From contig OX044357.1 of the NCBI GenBank assembly GCA_943846675.1, forward strand, positions 2,294,001 through 2,358,000: DNA of 64,000 nt. The letters are read 5' to 3'. The DNA is from UBA987 sp002292105. GTDB taxonomy: Bacteria; Bacteroidota; Bacteroidia; NS11-12g; UBA9320. Position 1 is the stretch's first letter. Every line of letters begins with the position of its first letter. Under the pieces are notes generated by a model. That model had not been told where the DNA came from. It did not search any database and was given only the letters and a program-made list of their open reading frames with translations. A program made the position numbers and the translations under genes. Shown here piece after piece: positions 1 through 8,817 of the stretch.

Positions 1-2
1 AT

Positions 3-425
3 ATTGGTATTAAAACACGTGTTGAAAAAAACAAACAGTATTTTTTTGATCCAATACGTAAACGCTATTTGCTCATCACACCAGAAGAAGAAGTTAGACA
101 GTGGATCATCTATCACCTAACCCAAGAATTGGATTATCCAGCCACCAACATTGCTGTTGAAAAGCAAATCAAATACTTACAAAGAAACAAACGTTTTGAC
201 GTGCTCATTTACAAGGATGGACAACCAAAACTACTCATTGAATGCAAAGCACCTAACGTTGCCATCAATCAATCGACTCTAAACCAAATTGCGACGTATA
301 ACTTTACCTTAAACGTACCGTATCTGCTGCTCACCAACGGAGCGCAACAACTTTGCTGTCGGGTAAACCATGTGACTAAAACTTGTGAATTTCTAGAGAC
401 GATTCCTTCATATAAAAGTCTTTAA
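3..425 (+). CDS. Type I restriction enzyme R N-terminal-like (HSDR_N_2) protein, 5' partial
   Basis: The frame is open from the first bases of the window to a TAA at 423-425, so the true start lies upstream; a TTG at 69 only marks an internal codon. The visible protein has the pattern of the small HSDR_N_2 family of Bacteroidota: a FDPIRKRYLLITPEE segment, then a PD-(D/E)XK-type nuclease core with RFDVLIY (the acidic position) and LLIECKAP (the E-x-K pair). Family members are about 150 residues and stand alone, without the helicase part of HsdR and without hsdM or hsdS. No methylase or specificity gene is visible nearby, so a restriction role is not supported; nuclease activity is possible but unproven. 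The next gene, nhaD, follows after 32 bases. Confidence 0.8.
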   Translation: MGIKTRVEKNKQYFFDPIRKRYLLITPEEEVRQWIIYHLTQELDYPATNIAVEKQIKYLQRNKRFDVLIYKDGQPKLLIECKAPNVAINQSTLNQIATYNFTLNVPYLLLTNGAQQLCCRVNHVTKTCEFLETIPSYKSL

Positions 426-433
426 GATTAGGT

Positions 434-441
434 TATTTTTG
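434..441 (+). promoter_or_regulatory. Candidate -7 box of nhaD
   Basis: TATTTTTG fits the Bacteroidota -7 consensus TAnnTTTG and ends 16 bases before the nhaD ATG. No good TTTG is seen 19-20 bases upstream, so the call rests on one element. Confidence 0.35.
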
Positions 442-457
442 CCGAAAATTTTTCGAC

Positions 458-1792
458 ATGTCAATTCTCATTATTGTTGTTTTTGTCCTAGGCTATATTG
501 CTATTGCTTTAGAACATAATATTAAAATCGACAAGGCTGCTTCTGCACTTATAACCGGTATGGTTTGTTGGGCAATCTATGTGTTCTCAATCGATGGAAC
601 AGGTCATGAGATACAGCATATTATTGAACATGGAATTGACAGTATAAGTTATCGCAACGGATTGGTTCATCACTTATTCGACATTGGAAGTATCTTGTTT
701 TTCTTAATGGGTGCAATGACCATCGTAGAGTTGGTAGACGCTCACGAGGGTTTTGATGTAATAACCAACCGTATTAAAACCACCAATGCAGTGACCCTTA
801 TTTGGATTATCTGTGTATTAACCTTCTTCTTATCAGCCATACTGGATAACCTTACCACAACAATTGTAATGGTTTCGTTGCTGCGTAAATTAATCAAGGA
901 AAAGGACATGCGTTGGTTGTTTGTGGGAATGGTAGTGGTTTCTGCCAATGCCGGTGGTGCTTGGTCTCCAATTGGTGACGTTACTACAACAATGTTATGG
1001 ATTAAGGGTCAATTGCCACATGTTGGACAAATGGTAGTAGACTTGATTATTCCTAGTTTGGTTGCCATGATCGTTCCATTAGGTATTTTGAGTTACACGC
1101 TAAAAGGCAAACAATTAGAACGCCCAATGAAGTCAGAAGGTGTTGAACATTACATCAATCCAACGACACAGAATGAACGCATATTGATATTTGTCCTTGG
1201 CGTTTGTGGATTGCTCTTTGTACCGGTGTTTAAAACAGTAACCCACCTTCCTCCATTTATGGGAATGATGTTAAGTTTAGGCGTATTGTGGACGGTAACT
1301 GAAATTATTCACCGCGCCAAAAACAAGGAAGACAAACACGAACTATCTGTTATAGGCGTACTTCAAAAAATTGATGTTGCCAGTGTATTGTTCTTCTTAG
1401 GCATCCTTTTAGCCGTAGCTGCATTACAGGAATATGGTCACTTAAACGAAATGGCAGCAGCCTTAGATCAAAAAATTGGTAACATATACGCTATAAACGT
1501 GGTGATTGGTTTTCTGTCGTCTATTGTAGATAACGTACCTTTGGTTGCTGCGGCACAAGGTATGTACGAAATACAACCTGATGGTGTATTTGCAGCCGGC
1601 GGCAAATTTTGGGAATTCTTAGCCTATTGTGCTGGTGTTGGTGGAAGTTCATTAATCATCGGTTCTGCTGCAGGTGTTGCGGCAATGGGGTTAGAAAGAA
1701 TAGATTTCATCTGGTACCTAAAAAAGATTAGCTGGTTAGCAATTATAGGTTACCTGTGTGGTGCTGCGACTTACTTCTTGATGTACGCATAA
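458..1792 (+). CDS. nhaD: Sodium:proton antiporter NhaD
   Basis: This 444-residue inner-membrane protein exchanges external protons for internal Na+ or Li+ and helps with salt and pH balance, which fits a marine or saline bacterium. It is almost wholly hydrophobic with about twelve membrane segments. The ion transporter (ArsB/NhaD) superfamily signature is clear: LDNLTTT near residues 129-135, AGGAWSPIGDVTTT near 165-178, and the pseudo-symmetric SSIVDNVPLVAA in the second half. The length matches the family (about 410-480). The ATG start is 16 bases after a TAnnTTTG box. The next gene starts 3 bases after the stop, so the two are probably co-transcribed, although a shared function with a glycosyltransferase is not obvious. 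Confidence 0.95.
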   Translation: MSILIIVVFVLGYIAIALEHNIKIDKAASALITGMVCWAIYVFSIDGTGHEIQHIIEHGIDSISYRNGLVHHLFDIGSILFFLMGAMTIVELVDAHEGFDVITNRIKTTNAVTLIWIICVLTFFLSAILDNLTTTIVMVSLLRKLIKEKDMRWLFVGMVVVSANAGGAWSPIGDVTTTMLWIKGQLPHVGQMVVDLIIPSLVAMIVPLGILSYTLKGKQLERPMKSEGVEHYINPTTQNERILIFVLGVCGLLFVPVFKTVTHLPPFMGMMLSLGVLWTVTEIIHRAKNKEDKHELSVIGVLQKIDVASVLFFLGILLAVAALQEYGHLNEMAAALDQKIGNIYAINVVIGFLSSIVDNVPLVAAAQGMYEIQPDGVFAAGGKFWEFLAYCAGVGGSSLIIGSAAGVAAMGLERIDFIWYLKKISWLAIIGYLCGAATYFLMYA

Positions 1793-1795
1793 GCT

Positions 1796-2545
1796 TTGAT
1801 AGCAAACAAAAAAATAGTTGTGGTTCTACCCGCTTATAACGCGGAGAAAACCTTGGAAATGACTTTCAACGAAATTCCGTTCGATATCGTTGATGAAGTT
1901 GTTTTAGTGGATGACGCCAGTCGGGACCATACAGTTGAAACTGGCAAAAGGCTTGGCATCAAACATATTGTAAAACACGAACAGAATCGTGGCTACGGAG
2001 GAAACCAAAAATCGTGTTATGCTAAAGCCATTGAACTTGGTGCAGACATCGTGGTTATGCTTCATCCAGACTACCAATACACACCAAAGTTAATTCGCGC
2101 TATGGCCAGTATCATAGCCAATGACGTATACCCAGTAGTATACGCTTCTAGAATATTAGGAAATGGTGCTTTAAAAGGTGGAATGCCTATTTACAAATAC
2201 ATCGCTAACCGCATCTTAACGTTGACTCAAAACATTTTGATGGGTCAAAAGCTAAGTGAATACCACACCGGCTATCGTGCTTTCTCTACCGAAATATTTA
2301 AATCCATTGACATCGAAGCCAATTCGGATGATTTCGTATTTGACAATGAGATGTCGGCGCAAATATGTTTCGCTGATTTTGAAATTGGTGAAGTAACCTG
2401 CCCGACAAAATATTTTGAAGAAGCCTCAAGTATCAACTTCAAAAGAAGTGTCACCTATGGTTTAGGTGTGTTGCGCGTAAGTGTTATGTACCGATTACAA
2501 AAATGGGGCTTAGTGAATCGTCCGATTTTCAAACTAAAGAATTAG
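1796..2545 (+). CDS. Family 2 glycosyltransferase (dolichyl-phosphate-mannose-synthase-like)
   Basis: A 249-residue GT-A-fold glycosyltransferase, probably cytoplasmic and acting at the membrane face. Visible motifs are VVVLPAYNAEKTL at residues 8-20, VLVDDASRDHT near 37-46 (nucleotide-sugar binding) and MLHPDYQY near 84-91, where the usual DxD is replaced by the HPD form seen in the polyprenyl-phosphate glycosyltransferase subgroup. EYHTGYRAFS follows in the acceptor region. There are no membrane helices, unlike ArnC or GtrB, and donor and acceptor cannot be read from sequence. The start is a TTG 3 bases after nhaD; no nearby ATG fits. The stop overlaps the stop of the convergent TPR gene by four bases. 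Confidence 0.85.
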   Translation: MIANKKIVVVLPAYNAEKTLEMTFNEIPFDIVDEVVLVDDASRDHTVETGKRLGIKHIVKHEQNRGYGGNQKSCYAKAIELGADIVVMLHPDYQYTPKLIRAMASIIANDVYPVVYASRILGNGALKGGMPIYKYIANRILTLTQNILMGQKLSEYHTGYRAFSTEIFKSIDIEANSDDFVFDNEMSAQICFADFEIGEVTCPTKYFEEASSINFKRSVTYGLGVLRVSVMYRLQKWGLVNRPIFKLKN

Positions 2546-3540
2546 TCACAATAATTGGCAAGGTGGTCAGCTCCCATTGACCCGGCGCGTTTCATACTTT
2601 TACACGCTTCGACTCTTTTTTTACTATTAAACTCAGCAACACCTTTGTTGTAATAAGCCAATTCGGTATCAGCTACTCCGGTGACTAAACTGTTTTGGAA
2701 GGCCATTATGGCTTCGTCATATTCTTTTAACTCCAACAAGTTATATCCAAGCTCAAACCAAATGTCTGGAAGCTTGCTGTCTATAGCCAGTACTCTTCTG
2801 AAATCTTCTATAGCGGCTTGAACAACACCATTCTCGTTGTATAACAAACCACGTGTGATCAAAGCCTTAACGTTTCTTCGGTCATTTAAGATGACCAAAT
2901 CTAAATCGTCTATTGCTTGGGTTGTTTGCCCTGTATTGCTGTACAACTGAGCTCTAAACAAATAGGCTTTGGTATACTGTGGTTTCTTTTCGATGCACTT
3001 AGAAATATCGTCTATAGCACCAGCCGTATCTCCCAAAATTAATTTCACTTCACTTCTACTTACATACCCATCGGCGTTGATAGGTTCCAAACCTGACACT
3101 TTTTTATAATCTTGATTTGCAAGCGCTTGCAAACCTTGCTGCTGATAATATTCGGCTCGAGCCAAATAGCCTTGTGGATCTTTAGGTCGCATGGCCACGT
3201 ATCGATTAAAATCCGTAATCGCCAGTTTATGGTATCCCTTTGCATTGTAAACCACACCACGATTAAAAAACGCGATTGCGATACTTGAATCCAGCTCAAT
3301 GGCTTTATTAAAATCTGCTAATGCTTTATCGTATGTTAACAGTTCGGCAAATACGCTTCCACGGCCATAATAAGCATCCACTAGGTTTGGATCAATAGCC
3401 AACGCTGAAGTATAGTCTTTGATAGCTCCAAGGGTATTCCCTTCTTGCATTTTTAGATTGGCCGCCTCCATCCACTCCTGTGAGGTTTGCGCAGCAGCCA
3501 TTAATGGAATAAATAATAAAAACGCGAACAGTTTTCTCAT
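2542..3540 (-). CDS. Exported tetratricopeptide-repeat protein
   Basis: A 332-residue protein with a signal peptide (MRKLFAFLLFIPLMAAAQ, cleaved after the AAAQ region) followed by about nine tandem TPR units of 34 residues filling the rest (patterns such as AYYGRGSVFAELLTYDKALADFNKAIELD). TPR solenoids mediate protein contacts, so a periplasmic scaffold role is an inference. An upstream TTG at 3549 would extend it by three residues but lies inside the TAGTTTTG promoter box (3547-3554), so the ATG at 3540 is chosen. The gene converges on the glycosyltransferase and shares four bases with its stop. No enzymatic motif is seen. Confidence 0.85.
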   Translation of the reverse strand: MRKLFAFLLFIPLMAAAQTSQEWMEAANLKMQEGNTLGAIKDYTSALAIDPNLVDAYYGRGSVFAELLTYDKALADFNKAIELDSSIAIAFFNRGVVYNAKGYHKLAITDFNRYVAMRPKDPQGYLARAEYYQQQGLQALANQDYKKVSGLEPINADGYVSRSEVKLILGDTAGAIDDISKCIEKKPQYTKAYLFRAQLYSNTGQTTQAIDDLDLVILNDRRNVKALITRGLLYNENGVVQAAIEDFRRVLAIDSKLPDIWFELGYNLLELKEYDEAIMAFQNSLVTGVADTELAYYNKGVAEFNSKKRVEACKSMKRAGSMGADHLANYCD

Positions 3541-3546
3541 AATATA

Positions 3547-3554
3547 CAAAACTA
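3547..3554 (-). promoter_or_regulatory. Candidate -7 box of the TPR gene
   Basis: On the minus strand these bases read TAGTTTTG, an exact TAnnTTTG match ending six bases before the ATG at 3540. No clear -33 TTTG is present. Confidence 0.4.
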
Positions 3555-3604
3555 GCTAACGACGGGCTATGCCGCATTAGTGCGTTATACCAATCAGAAT
3601 GACT

Positions 3605-3624
3605 TTGTACAGTAATTCGTACAA
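3605..3624. repeat. Inverted repeat in the divergent TPR / transporter intergenic region
   Basis: TTGTAC (3605-3610) and GTACAA (3619-3624) form a perfect 6-base inverted repeat around an 8-base spacer. It sits about 40 bases before the transporter -7 box and between two divergent genes, so it could be an operator or chance. Confidence 0.35.
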
Positions 3625-3641
3625 GGTTTTATCTGTGCGTT

Positions 3642-3673
3642 TCTGAAGGTTTAAAAGTCATTTCGTACGTTTG
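3642..3673 (+). promoter_or_regulatory. Promoter of the queuosine-precursor transporter gene
   Basis: TCTG (3642-3645, one mismatch to TTTG), a 20-base spacer, then TACGTTTG (3666-3673), an exact TAnnTTTG. The ATG at 3679 is only five bases beyond the box, so the transcript would be leaderless or nearly so. Confidence 0.5.
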
Positions 3674-3678
3674 AACTT

Positions 3679-4437
3679 ATGGATTCGAAAAAAAGTAAGT
3701 TATTCCTAATTCTTGGTGGAATATTTATAGCCAATGCCTTACTCGCAGAATTGATTGGTGGCAAGATATTTTCGGTAGAAAAAACGCTCGGTTTACAGCC
3801 AGCAGGCATTTACATATTTGGCAATCACTTACCTTTCAACTTAACTGCAGGTGTGCTGTTGTGGCCAGTCGTCTTCATCCTTACCGACATCATTAACGAA
3901 TATTTTGGCAAAAAGGGTGTCCGATTCTTGAGCTACTTTGCTGTTGGACTGATTAGCTATGCCTTTGTCATGATTTATTTCTCAATTGGTTTAAAACCAG
4001 CCGATTTTTACATCTCAAGCCAGGCGCAAAATGGCATCGCCAACATGAATGACGCTTTTCAATATGTCTTTGGTCAGGGGCTTTGGATAATTGCAGGCTC
4101 ACTGGTCGCTTTTTTAATTGGCCAACTTGCTGATGTTACTGTTTTTCAGTGGATTAAGCGCATGACCGGAGAAAAGAAACTTTGGCTAAGAGCCACCGGT
4201 TCGACCCTCGTTTCTCAGTTTATAGATTCTTTCGTGGTATTATTTATTGCGTTTTACATCAGTGGTGTAATGCCGCTGAAGCTTGTTATCGGAATTGGTA
4301 TAGTGAATTACATTTATAAATTTATTGTAGCCGTTATATTGACCCCTTTCTTGTATGTCATCCACAACTGGATTGACAAATACTTAGGCCACGATGTTGC
4401 GAAAGCAATGTTAGAGCAGGCCAAAAAAGAAGCATAA
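3679..4437 (+). CDS. Queuosine precursor transporter (YhhQ/QPTR family)
   Basis: A 252-residue integral membrane protein of the vitamin-uptake-like DUF165 family, which imports the queuosine precursors preQ0/preQ1 for tRNA wobble-base modification. The family hallmark stretches are visible: NLTAGVLLWPVVFILTDIINEYFG near residues 54-77 (the FxxTDxxNExxG motif) and WLRATGSTLVSQFIDSFV near 168-185. About six to seven membrane segments are seen. E. coli YhhQ is about 220 residues; the additional length is an N-terminal segment typical of Bacteroidota members. It is a single gene with its own promoter. A minus-strand terminator hairpin lies directly downstream and belongs to the convergent gene. 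Confidence 0.9.
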   Translation: MDSKKSKLFLILGGIFIANALLAELIGGKIFSVEKTLGLQPAGIYIFGNHLPFNLTAGVLLWPVVFILTDIINEYFGKKGVRFLSYFAVGLISYAFVMIYFSIGLKPADFYISSQAQNGIANMNDAFQYVFGQGLWIIAGSLVAFLIGQLADVTVFQWIKRMTGEKKLWLRATGSTLVSQFIDSFVVLFIAFYISGVMPLKLVIGIGIVNYIYKFIVAVILTPFLYVIHNWIDKYLGHDVAKAMLEQAKKEA

Positions 4438-4466
4438 AAAAACCCGAGGATGCTTCCACCCCCGGG
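4436..4466 (-). terminator. Intrinsic terminator of the T9SS gene 4488-7040
   Basis: Read on the minus strand, bases 4466-4443 form a ten-pair stem (including two G-T pairs) closed by a GAAG tetraloop, followed by seven T residues (complement of 4436-4442). The fit to a rho-independent terminator is very good in the minus direction; there is no T run in the plus direction. Confidence 0.85.
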
Positions 4467-4487
4467 CCGATAATATTTCACCTTTGA

Positions 4488-7040
4488 TTAATTCTTTATC
4501 AAACGTTGACGAATCATTAATTCGTCGCTTTGAATTTCAATGACATATAAACCAGCTACAATATTCGTCAAATCAACTGAAAAAGCGCTAAGATTATTTG
4601 TAAACATTGCCACATTTTGTCCGTCAACTGTATAGATAGTTACACGTGTTTGTGATTTAACCTCATTTGACCACTCAATAAACAACTTATCGTTTACCGG
4701 ACTCGGATACATTTTAAGTCCTAATTTGGCAAGTTCTTCCACCGAACTAAAGTCAGGAATATCCAGTTTATCCGTAGCTTTCGCCTTACAATCATTGTTA
4801 TCTGTTACCTCTAACTCTACGTCAACGGTCTTGTTTGAGCTTGACTTGTAGTTATGCTGTGGTTCTTGCAATACACTTGTAAATCCGTCACCAAATTCCC
4901 AGAAATAAGCCTGATAATTTGTATTGTCTGGTTTAAACGTATAGTCACTTCCTATGTTAGTGTAACTGAACGTAGCCGTTGGTGTTGGCACAACCGAAAG
5001 GAAAATACTTTCTGAGCTAGCCTCGCAAGCGCCTTTTGTCACTTCCACAAATGCAGAGTCGCCGTCATTGAATTGGGCTTCAAAATAGAAGCTATCATTT
5101 AGGGTTGCACGTAAATTACCATTGACATAAAACTTATACGTATCATTTCCGCTTGAAGCAGTAAATTTAATTGTGTCGCCTGTGCAGAATGTATTACTTG
5201 GCTTGTTTGTTCTAAAACGCAACCCAGAAATCTCATCAATGTGTATCGGGAATGTTAACTTCTTAGGAGGACAACCAATAAAATTACTGTCTGTCACCAA
5301 TATGGTGTAGTTACCTTCATTTTGAGGCGAGAATTTAAAACTAGTGTCGGTAAAACTTCCTCCACCTTCAAAAGCTAGTGAATAGTGTTCATTTGCCAAA
5401 CCATTGATGGTCACATTGACTTCATCGCCTTTACAAATGTTTGTGTCAACCTGAATGCTTGCGTCCAGCGGACTGCACTTCCCTGTTCTACACACTTGCT
5501 TCGTTACTTCGCTATAAAAGCAAGGAGCTTGGGTAACGGCGCGTACCCATATTTCATAATCTTCTTCAGGATCAAGGCCAACCAACTTATGTGTATTCCC
5601 AGCGCTTCCACTAGATGGCGTATTCCAAGACTTCCCTTTATCATCACTTACCTGTACACCATTATGCGTAGATAAGCCAGACCAGTCGTAGGTTACACTA
5701 AAAGGTTCGCGGTTTGTACATACAACTTTCGGTGCAATATCGCGGTCTATACCTTTATACGAAATGCTGTTTGAGTAGTCACTCAAACACCCATCGCTTG
5801 TCCAACCTCTTACCTGATAAGATGCGCCTGAATCAACATTCACATTAAAGGTAAGTGCTGTAGTTTTACCTATCTCTGTTTGGTCTTTGTACCAAATCAA
5901 ACTATCAAAACCTGTGCTAGACGTTAAGGTAACCAATGCCCCAGAACATATAGAATCGTCTGTATTTGATGATGTAATGGCTGGTGTTGGCACATCAAAA
6001 TGTTTTACAGTAATCACGTTACTCACACGTGAACAATCACCAGATTTAACCGTAACAAAGTAATCACCGGTATCTTTTGCGTATATCGTATTGCCACCTG
6101 TATAACCAGTAGACCACGTATAGCTGTATTTTACGTTAAAGTTAGCCGTTAGTTTTACAGAATCATTTGGGCAAATGGTATACGTTTTAGATCCTGGTAT
6201 AAATGCTGTAGGCGCTTGAAGCACCTTGATAACCTGCGTGTCTGGCTGACTCCATCCCAGTGCATTTTGAACTCTTAGGATGGCGTATTTGTCTCCAAAC
6301 CCTGAGTACAATGTGGTTGGGTTTTGTTTTGTAGACACAGAAGGACTTCCTCCAGGGAAGGTCCATGCGTACGCCGTTGGTGAATTCGTTCCACTTCCAA
6401 GCAGTGCCACAGATTGACCAGCACATACTATCGTATCTTTTGCATTCGCAGTAGCCACTGGCAATCCTTCTAGATTCAGTGTAAATACCTTCGCATAAAT
6501 TTGATCTCCGGAATTACGGCCATCGCTATTTGTTGCGTTAACTACAGCATAAAAGTTAATCTTACCCACGTTTGATGATGGTGCCTTCCAGTCAAACTCC
6601 CAGTCTGTTGCATTCGAACTTGTAGAAGCAGTACCTGCATTGGTGTGCTCAACATACTGACGGCTTTTTCCCGAATACGTTTTAGTTCGTTTTTGTGTTC
6701 GACTACTCGTGATGGTAAAACTCCCAGCAGGCGATTTGGTCGAATCATCTAAAGCTGTAATGCTAAATCCAAAACGCGATTTAGACGTTTGCTTGTATTT
6801 CAGCGTTAACGAATAGGATGAATCAGGCTTGTAACCACTTGCGCCACCACTGAATGAGAGCGTGAAATCTGAAAGAGATCCTGCGCCACCGTTTAACGAT
6901 GTACCACTATGACAAGACGTACAATTGTTTTCTGATGGGGCATTGGTGTATCCTTGAACTCCTCCGCTTCGATAAGTGAAAGATTTTACCGACACCAATA
7001 CTAAAGCCAACGTAAATGATAGGGTAACTATTTTTTTCAT
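4488..7040 (-). CDS. T9SS type A cargo protein with CxxCH motif, Ig/PKD-like domains
   Basis: An 850-residue secreted protein. After the signal peptide (residues 1 to about 21) comes a choice-of-anchor-V/reelin-like domain with the sequence NCTSCHSG, a c-type heme-binding motif at C40-T-S-C43-H44. The middle holds Ig-like and fibronectin-like beta-sandwich stretches (repeated T-I-C-P/N-D-S-V patterns), and near residue 700 a PKD domain (YFWEFGDG). The last 80 or so residues are a T9SS type A sorting domain (LKMYPSPVNDKLFIEW ... GLYVIEIQ ... RLIKN). It is expected to cross the outer membrane by T9SS and be attached to or released from the surface. Heme binding is suggested by motif only. A TACTTTTG box (7059-7066) precedes the ATG and a strong terminator follows the stop. 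Confidence 0.85.
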   Translation of the reverse strand: MKKIVTLSFTLALVLVSVKSFTYRSGGVQGYTNAPSENNCTSCHSGTSLNGGAGSLSDFTLSFSGGASGYKPDSSYSLTLKYKQTSKSRFGFSITALDDSTKSPAGSFTITSSRTQKRTKTYSGKSRQYVEHTNAGTASTSSNATDWEFDWKAPSSNVGKINFYAVVNATNSDGRNSGDQIYAKVFTLNLEGLPVATANAKDTIVCAGQSVALLGSGTNSPTAYAWTFPGGSPSVSTKQNPTTLYSGFGDKYAILRVQNALGWSQPDTQVIKVLQAPTAFIPGSKTYTICPNDSVKLTANFNVKYSYTWSTGYTGGNTIYAKDTGDYFVTVKSGDCSRVSNVITVKHFDVPTPAITSSNTDDSICSGALVTLTSSTGFDSLIWYKDQTEIGKTTALTFNVNVDSGASYQVRGWTSDGCLSDYSNSISYKGIDRDIAPKVVCTNREPFSVTYDWSGLSTHNGVQVSDDKGKSWNTPSSGSAGNTHKLVGLDPEEDYEIWVRAVTQAPCFYSEVTKQVCRTGKCSPLDASIQVDTNICKGDEVNVTINGLANEHYSLAFEGGGSFTDTSFKFSPQNEGNYTILVTDSNFIGCPPKKLTFPIHIDEISGLRFRTNKPSNTFCTGDTIKFTASSGNDTYKFYVNGNLRATLNDSFYFEAQFNDGDSAFVEVTKGACEASSESIFLSVVPTPTATFSYTNIGSDYTFKPDNTNYQAYFWEFGDGFTSVLQEPQHNYKSSSNKTVDVELEVTDNNDCKAKATDKLDIPDFSSVEELAKLGLKMYPSPVNDKLFIEWSNEVKSQTRVTIYTVDGQNVAMFTNNLSAFSVDLTNIVAGLYVIEIQSDELMIRQRLIKN

Positions 7041-7058
7041 AGAATTTTTAAGAGACTA

Positions 7059-7066
7059 CAAAAGTA
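7059..7066 (-). promoter_or_regulatory. Candidate -7 box of the T9SS gene 4488-7040
   Basis: Reads TACTTTTG on the minus strand, an exact TAnnTTTG, 18 bases before the ATG. No -33 TTTG at standard spacing is seen. Confidence 0.35.
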
Positions 7067-7119
7067 AACGGTTGGCAAGATTTAAAAAGGAATGCGGATA
7101 ACCCGACAATAACTTTACA

Positions 7120-8658
7120 CTACCGTAACGCATTTTGCATAATCTCTGAAAGCAACGCATCTTGGGCTTCATCGGCTGTTTTAATCTTGATAAAACTTCC
7201 ATCTCCATTCTTAGACAGGCTTTGCATGAAGGCCATTGCCTCCTTATTTTTACCAAACCCAACCACCGTTGTTTTAATACCTACCGAGGCATGTGTTTGA
7301 GCCATCGAATACATATCTCTCTTCGTATAATCAGACGAATTAAAGAGTCCGTCTGTTGCTAAAATCAATTGATTATTCCCCTCTGCAATAAAGTTTCGCT
7401 TGGCAAATCGATACGACATGGCCAACCCTTCTGCACCATAAGACCGTCCTCCTGGGGTCAACGAGTCAATCACTGCGTTGATAATGTCTTTCTTGTCACC
7501 TGTTGTAGATGCCAACCGGACTTGCGCATGTTTTGAATACACGATAATAGTTACCCTGTCTTCCGCACGCAATGCTGTTACCGCATTTTTCATGGACAGT
7601 TTAAGCATGTCCATTTTTTCGTTTAACATCATACTCGACGACTCATCAATCAAGAATACAACGTTGTTTGAGGCATATTTCTCAGGGTTAAGCTCTCCCG
7701 ATGATGAAAAATCTTCTTTTGGGGTATCATCGACCAATGGCGTTGTGTCGGTTTCAACAATATCTGCAAAAACAGTATCCTCTTCTTGCGTTGAATCGTC
7801 CAACTCTTTAACCACCATAACATCTCGTTCGATAATGGTTTTCCCCTTGAATCTTTCATCCATTTTTTTCCGCAATCGTTCAATGACATCCTGATCTGTC
7901 TCTTTCGGTTTGTCGATTTCCACTATTTGATCTGGCACATCAGACTCAGGCACCTTCTCAATCACGTCATATTCGCGTGGGCTTCGTTCTATTTCGATGA
8001 CTATTTGCTGTGTCGTTTTATTGATATAAACGACGTCTTGTTTAGCAATATAACCGGGTTTGCTCACATCGATTTGATACAATCCAGTTCCTACCTTTTT
8101 GAGCGGAATACTTTTTTTACGCGTGCGTTCAACAAAAAAGTTCTTATCGGGCCCTACCAGCAACAAATCAACCCCATTTAGAATTTCGCCAGTGACTTTA
8201 TCTTTAATTATTACTTCGGCAATTTGTGAGGTCGCTTCCTCTTTTTGCTCCTGCCCCATGTTTGGGCAAGCGATGTGCGCATCTGGGTGAAAACTGGAAA
8301 TCTTACCTTTCAAACTAAGAAACACCGGTTCATTCCAACCGCTTAGATATAAGGGTTGTTGTACGCTAAAATTCCCTAAATCTTCGGTGTAGTAAATGGC
8401 TTCAATCTCAACCGTTTCGCCTGGCATGATGTAACCGTCGGGTAAATGTACATATAGGTTGCGCTGGTACGGAATCGGCAAAAACAACATCTTCTTTCTG
8501 CTGGTGTTTGTAAATGTTAATTGGGCTTTCGGATTGTTCCACAACTTGACCTTACCATAGTTATAGGTATTTGGTGAGAGCTGCTGAGCAAACACAACTT
8601 GGGACGTCAATACAATAAGTAAGACTGCAAAACCTCTATAAACCAATCGCAATAGCAT
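7120..8658 (-). CDS. Exported von Willebrand factor A domain protein
   Basis: A 512-residue protein with a signal peptide (to about residue 25, VVFAQQ), then a beta-sandwich resembling DUF1573/choice-of-anchor domains (about 28-120), a PEGA or carboxypeptidase-regulatory-like module (about 147-225, GYIAKQDVVYI), an acidic linker rich in D, E and K, and a C-terminal VWA domain from about 330. The MIDAS metal site is intact: DESSS at 338-342, the TPGGRS loop and ATDGLFN. VWA domains bind ligands through a metal ion, so an extracytoplasmic adhesion or assembly role is inferred; no partner is identifiable. It sits upstream of the T9SS cargo gene on the same strand but that gene has its own candidate promoter box. 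No T9SS sorting domain is present. Confidence 0.8.
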   Translation of the reverse strand: MLLRLVYRGFAVLLIVLTSQVVFAQQLSPNTYNYGKVKLWNNPKAQLTFTNTSRKKMLFLPIPYQRNLYVHLPDGYIMPGETVEIEAIYYTEDLGNFSVQQPLYLSGWNEPVFLSLKGKISSFHPDAHIACPNMGQEQKEEATSQIAEVIIKDKVTGEILNGVDLLLVGPDKNFFVERTRKKSIPLKKVGTGLYQIDVSKPGYIAKQDVVYINKTTQQIVIEIERSPREYDVIEKVPESDVPDQIVEIDKPKETDQDVIERLRKKMDERFKGKTIIERDVMVVKELDDSTQEEDTVFADIVETDTTPLVDDTPKEDFSSSGELNPEKYASNNVVFLIDESSSMMLNEKMDMLKLSMKNAVTALRAEDRVTIIVYSKHAQVRLASTTGDKKDIINAVIDSLTPGGRSYGAEGLAMSYRFAKRNFIAEGNNQLILATDGLFNSSDYTKRDMYSMAQTHASVGIKTTVVGFGKNKEAMAFMQSLSKNGDGSFIKIKTADEAQDALLSEIMQNALR

Positions 8659-8773
8659 GTATATTTTAACGTTGTAACTTTCGGATTAATATGCGTCACA
8701 TTGTATTCTTATTTGTGAAATGTTGTTAAGTGAATTGTTGTACATAACGAAATTTCAAAATAAAAATGTTTGC

Positions 8774-8802
8774 TTTGGCAAGTATCCGATTAAATACAAT
8801 CA
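8774..8802 (+). promoter_or_regulatory. Candidate promoter of the J-domain gene
   Basis: TTTG (8774-8777), a 17-base spacer and TACAATCA (8795-8802), a partial TAnnTTTG. Its position supports the TTG start at 8818. Confidence 0.35.
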
Positions 8803-8817
8803 AAAACCAGTCCACTG

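Noticed and set aside
3..425. Type I restriction-modification system
   Set aside because: Only the small HSDR_N_2 protein is visible; no hsdM, hsdS or helicase region is present in the window.
3600..3678. preQ1 riboswitch before the queuosine transporter
   Set aside because: The promoter lies five bases before the ATG, so there is no leader RNA, and no preQ1 aptamer core is seen.
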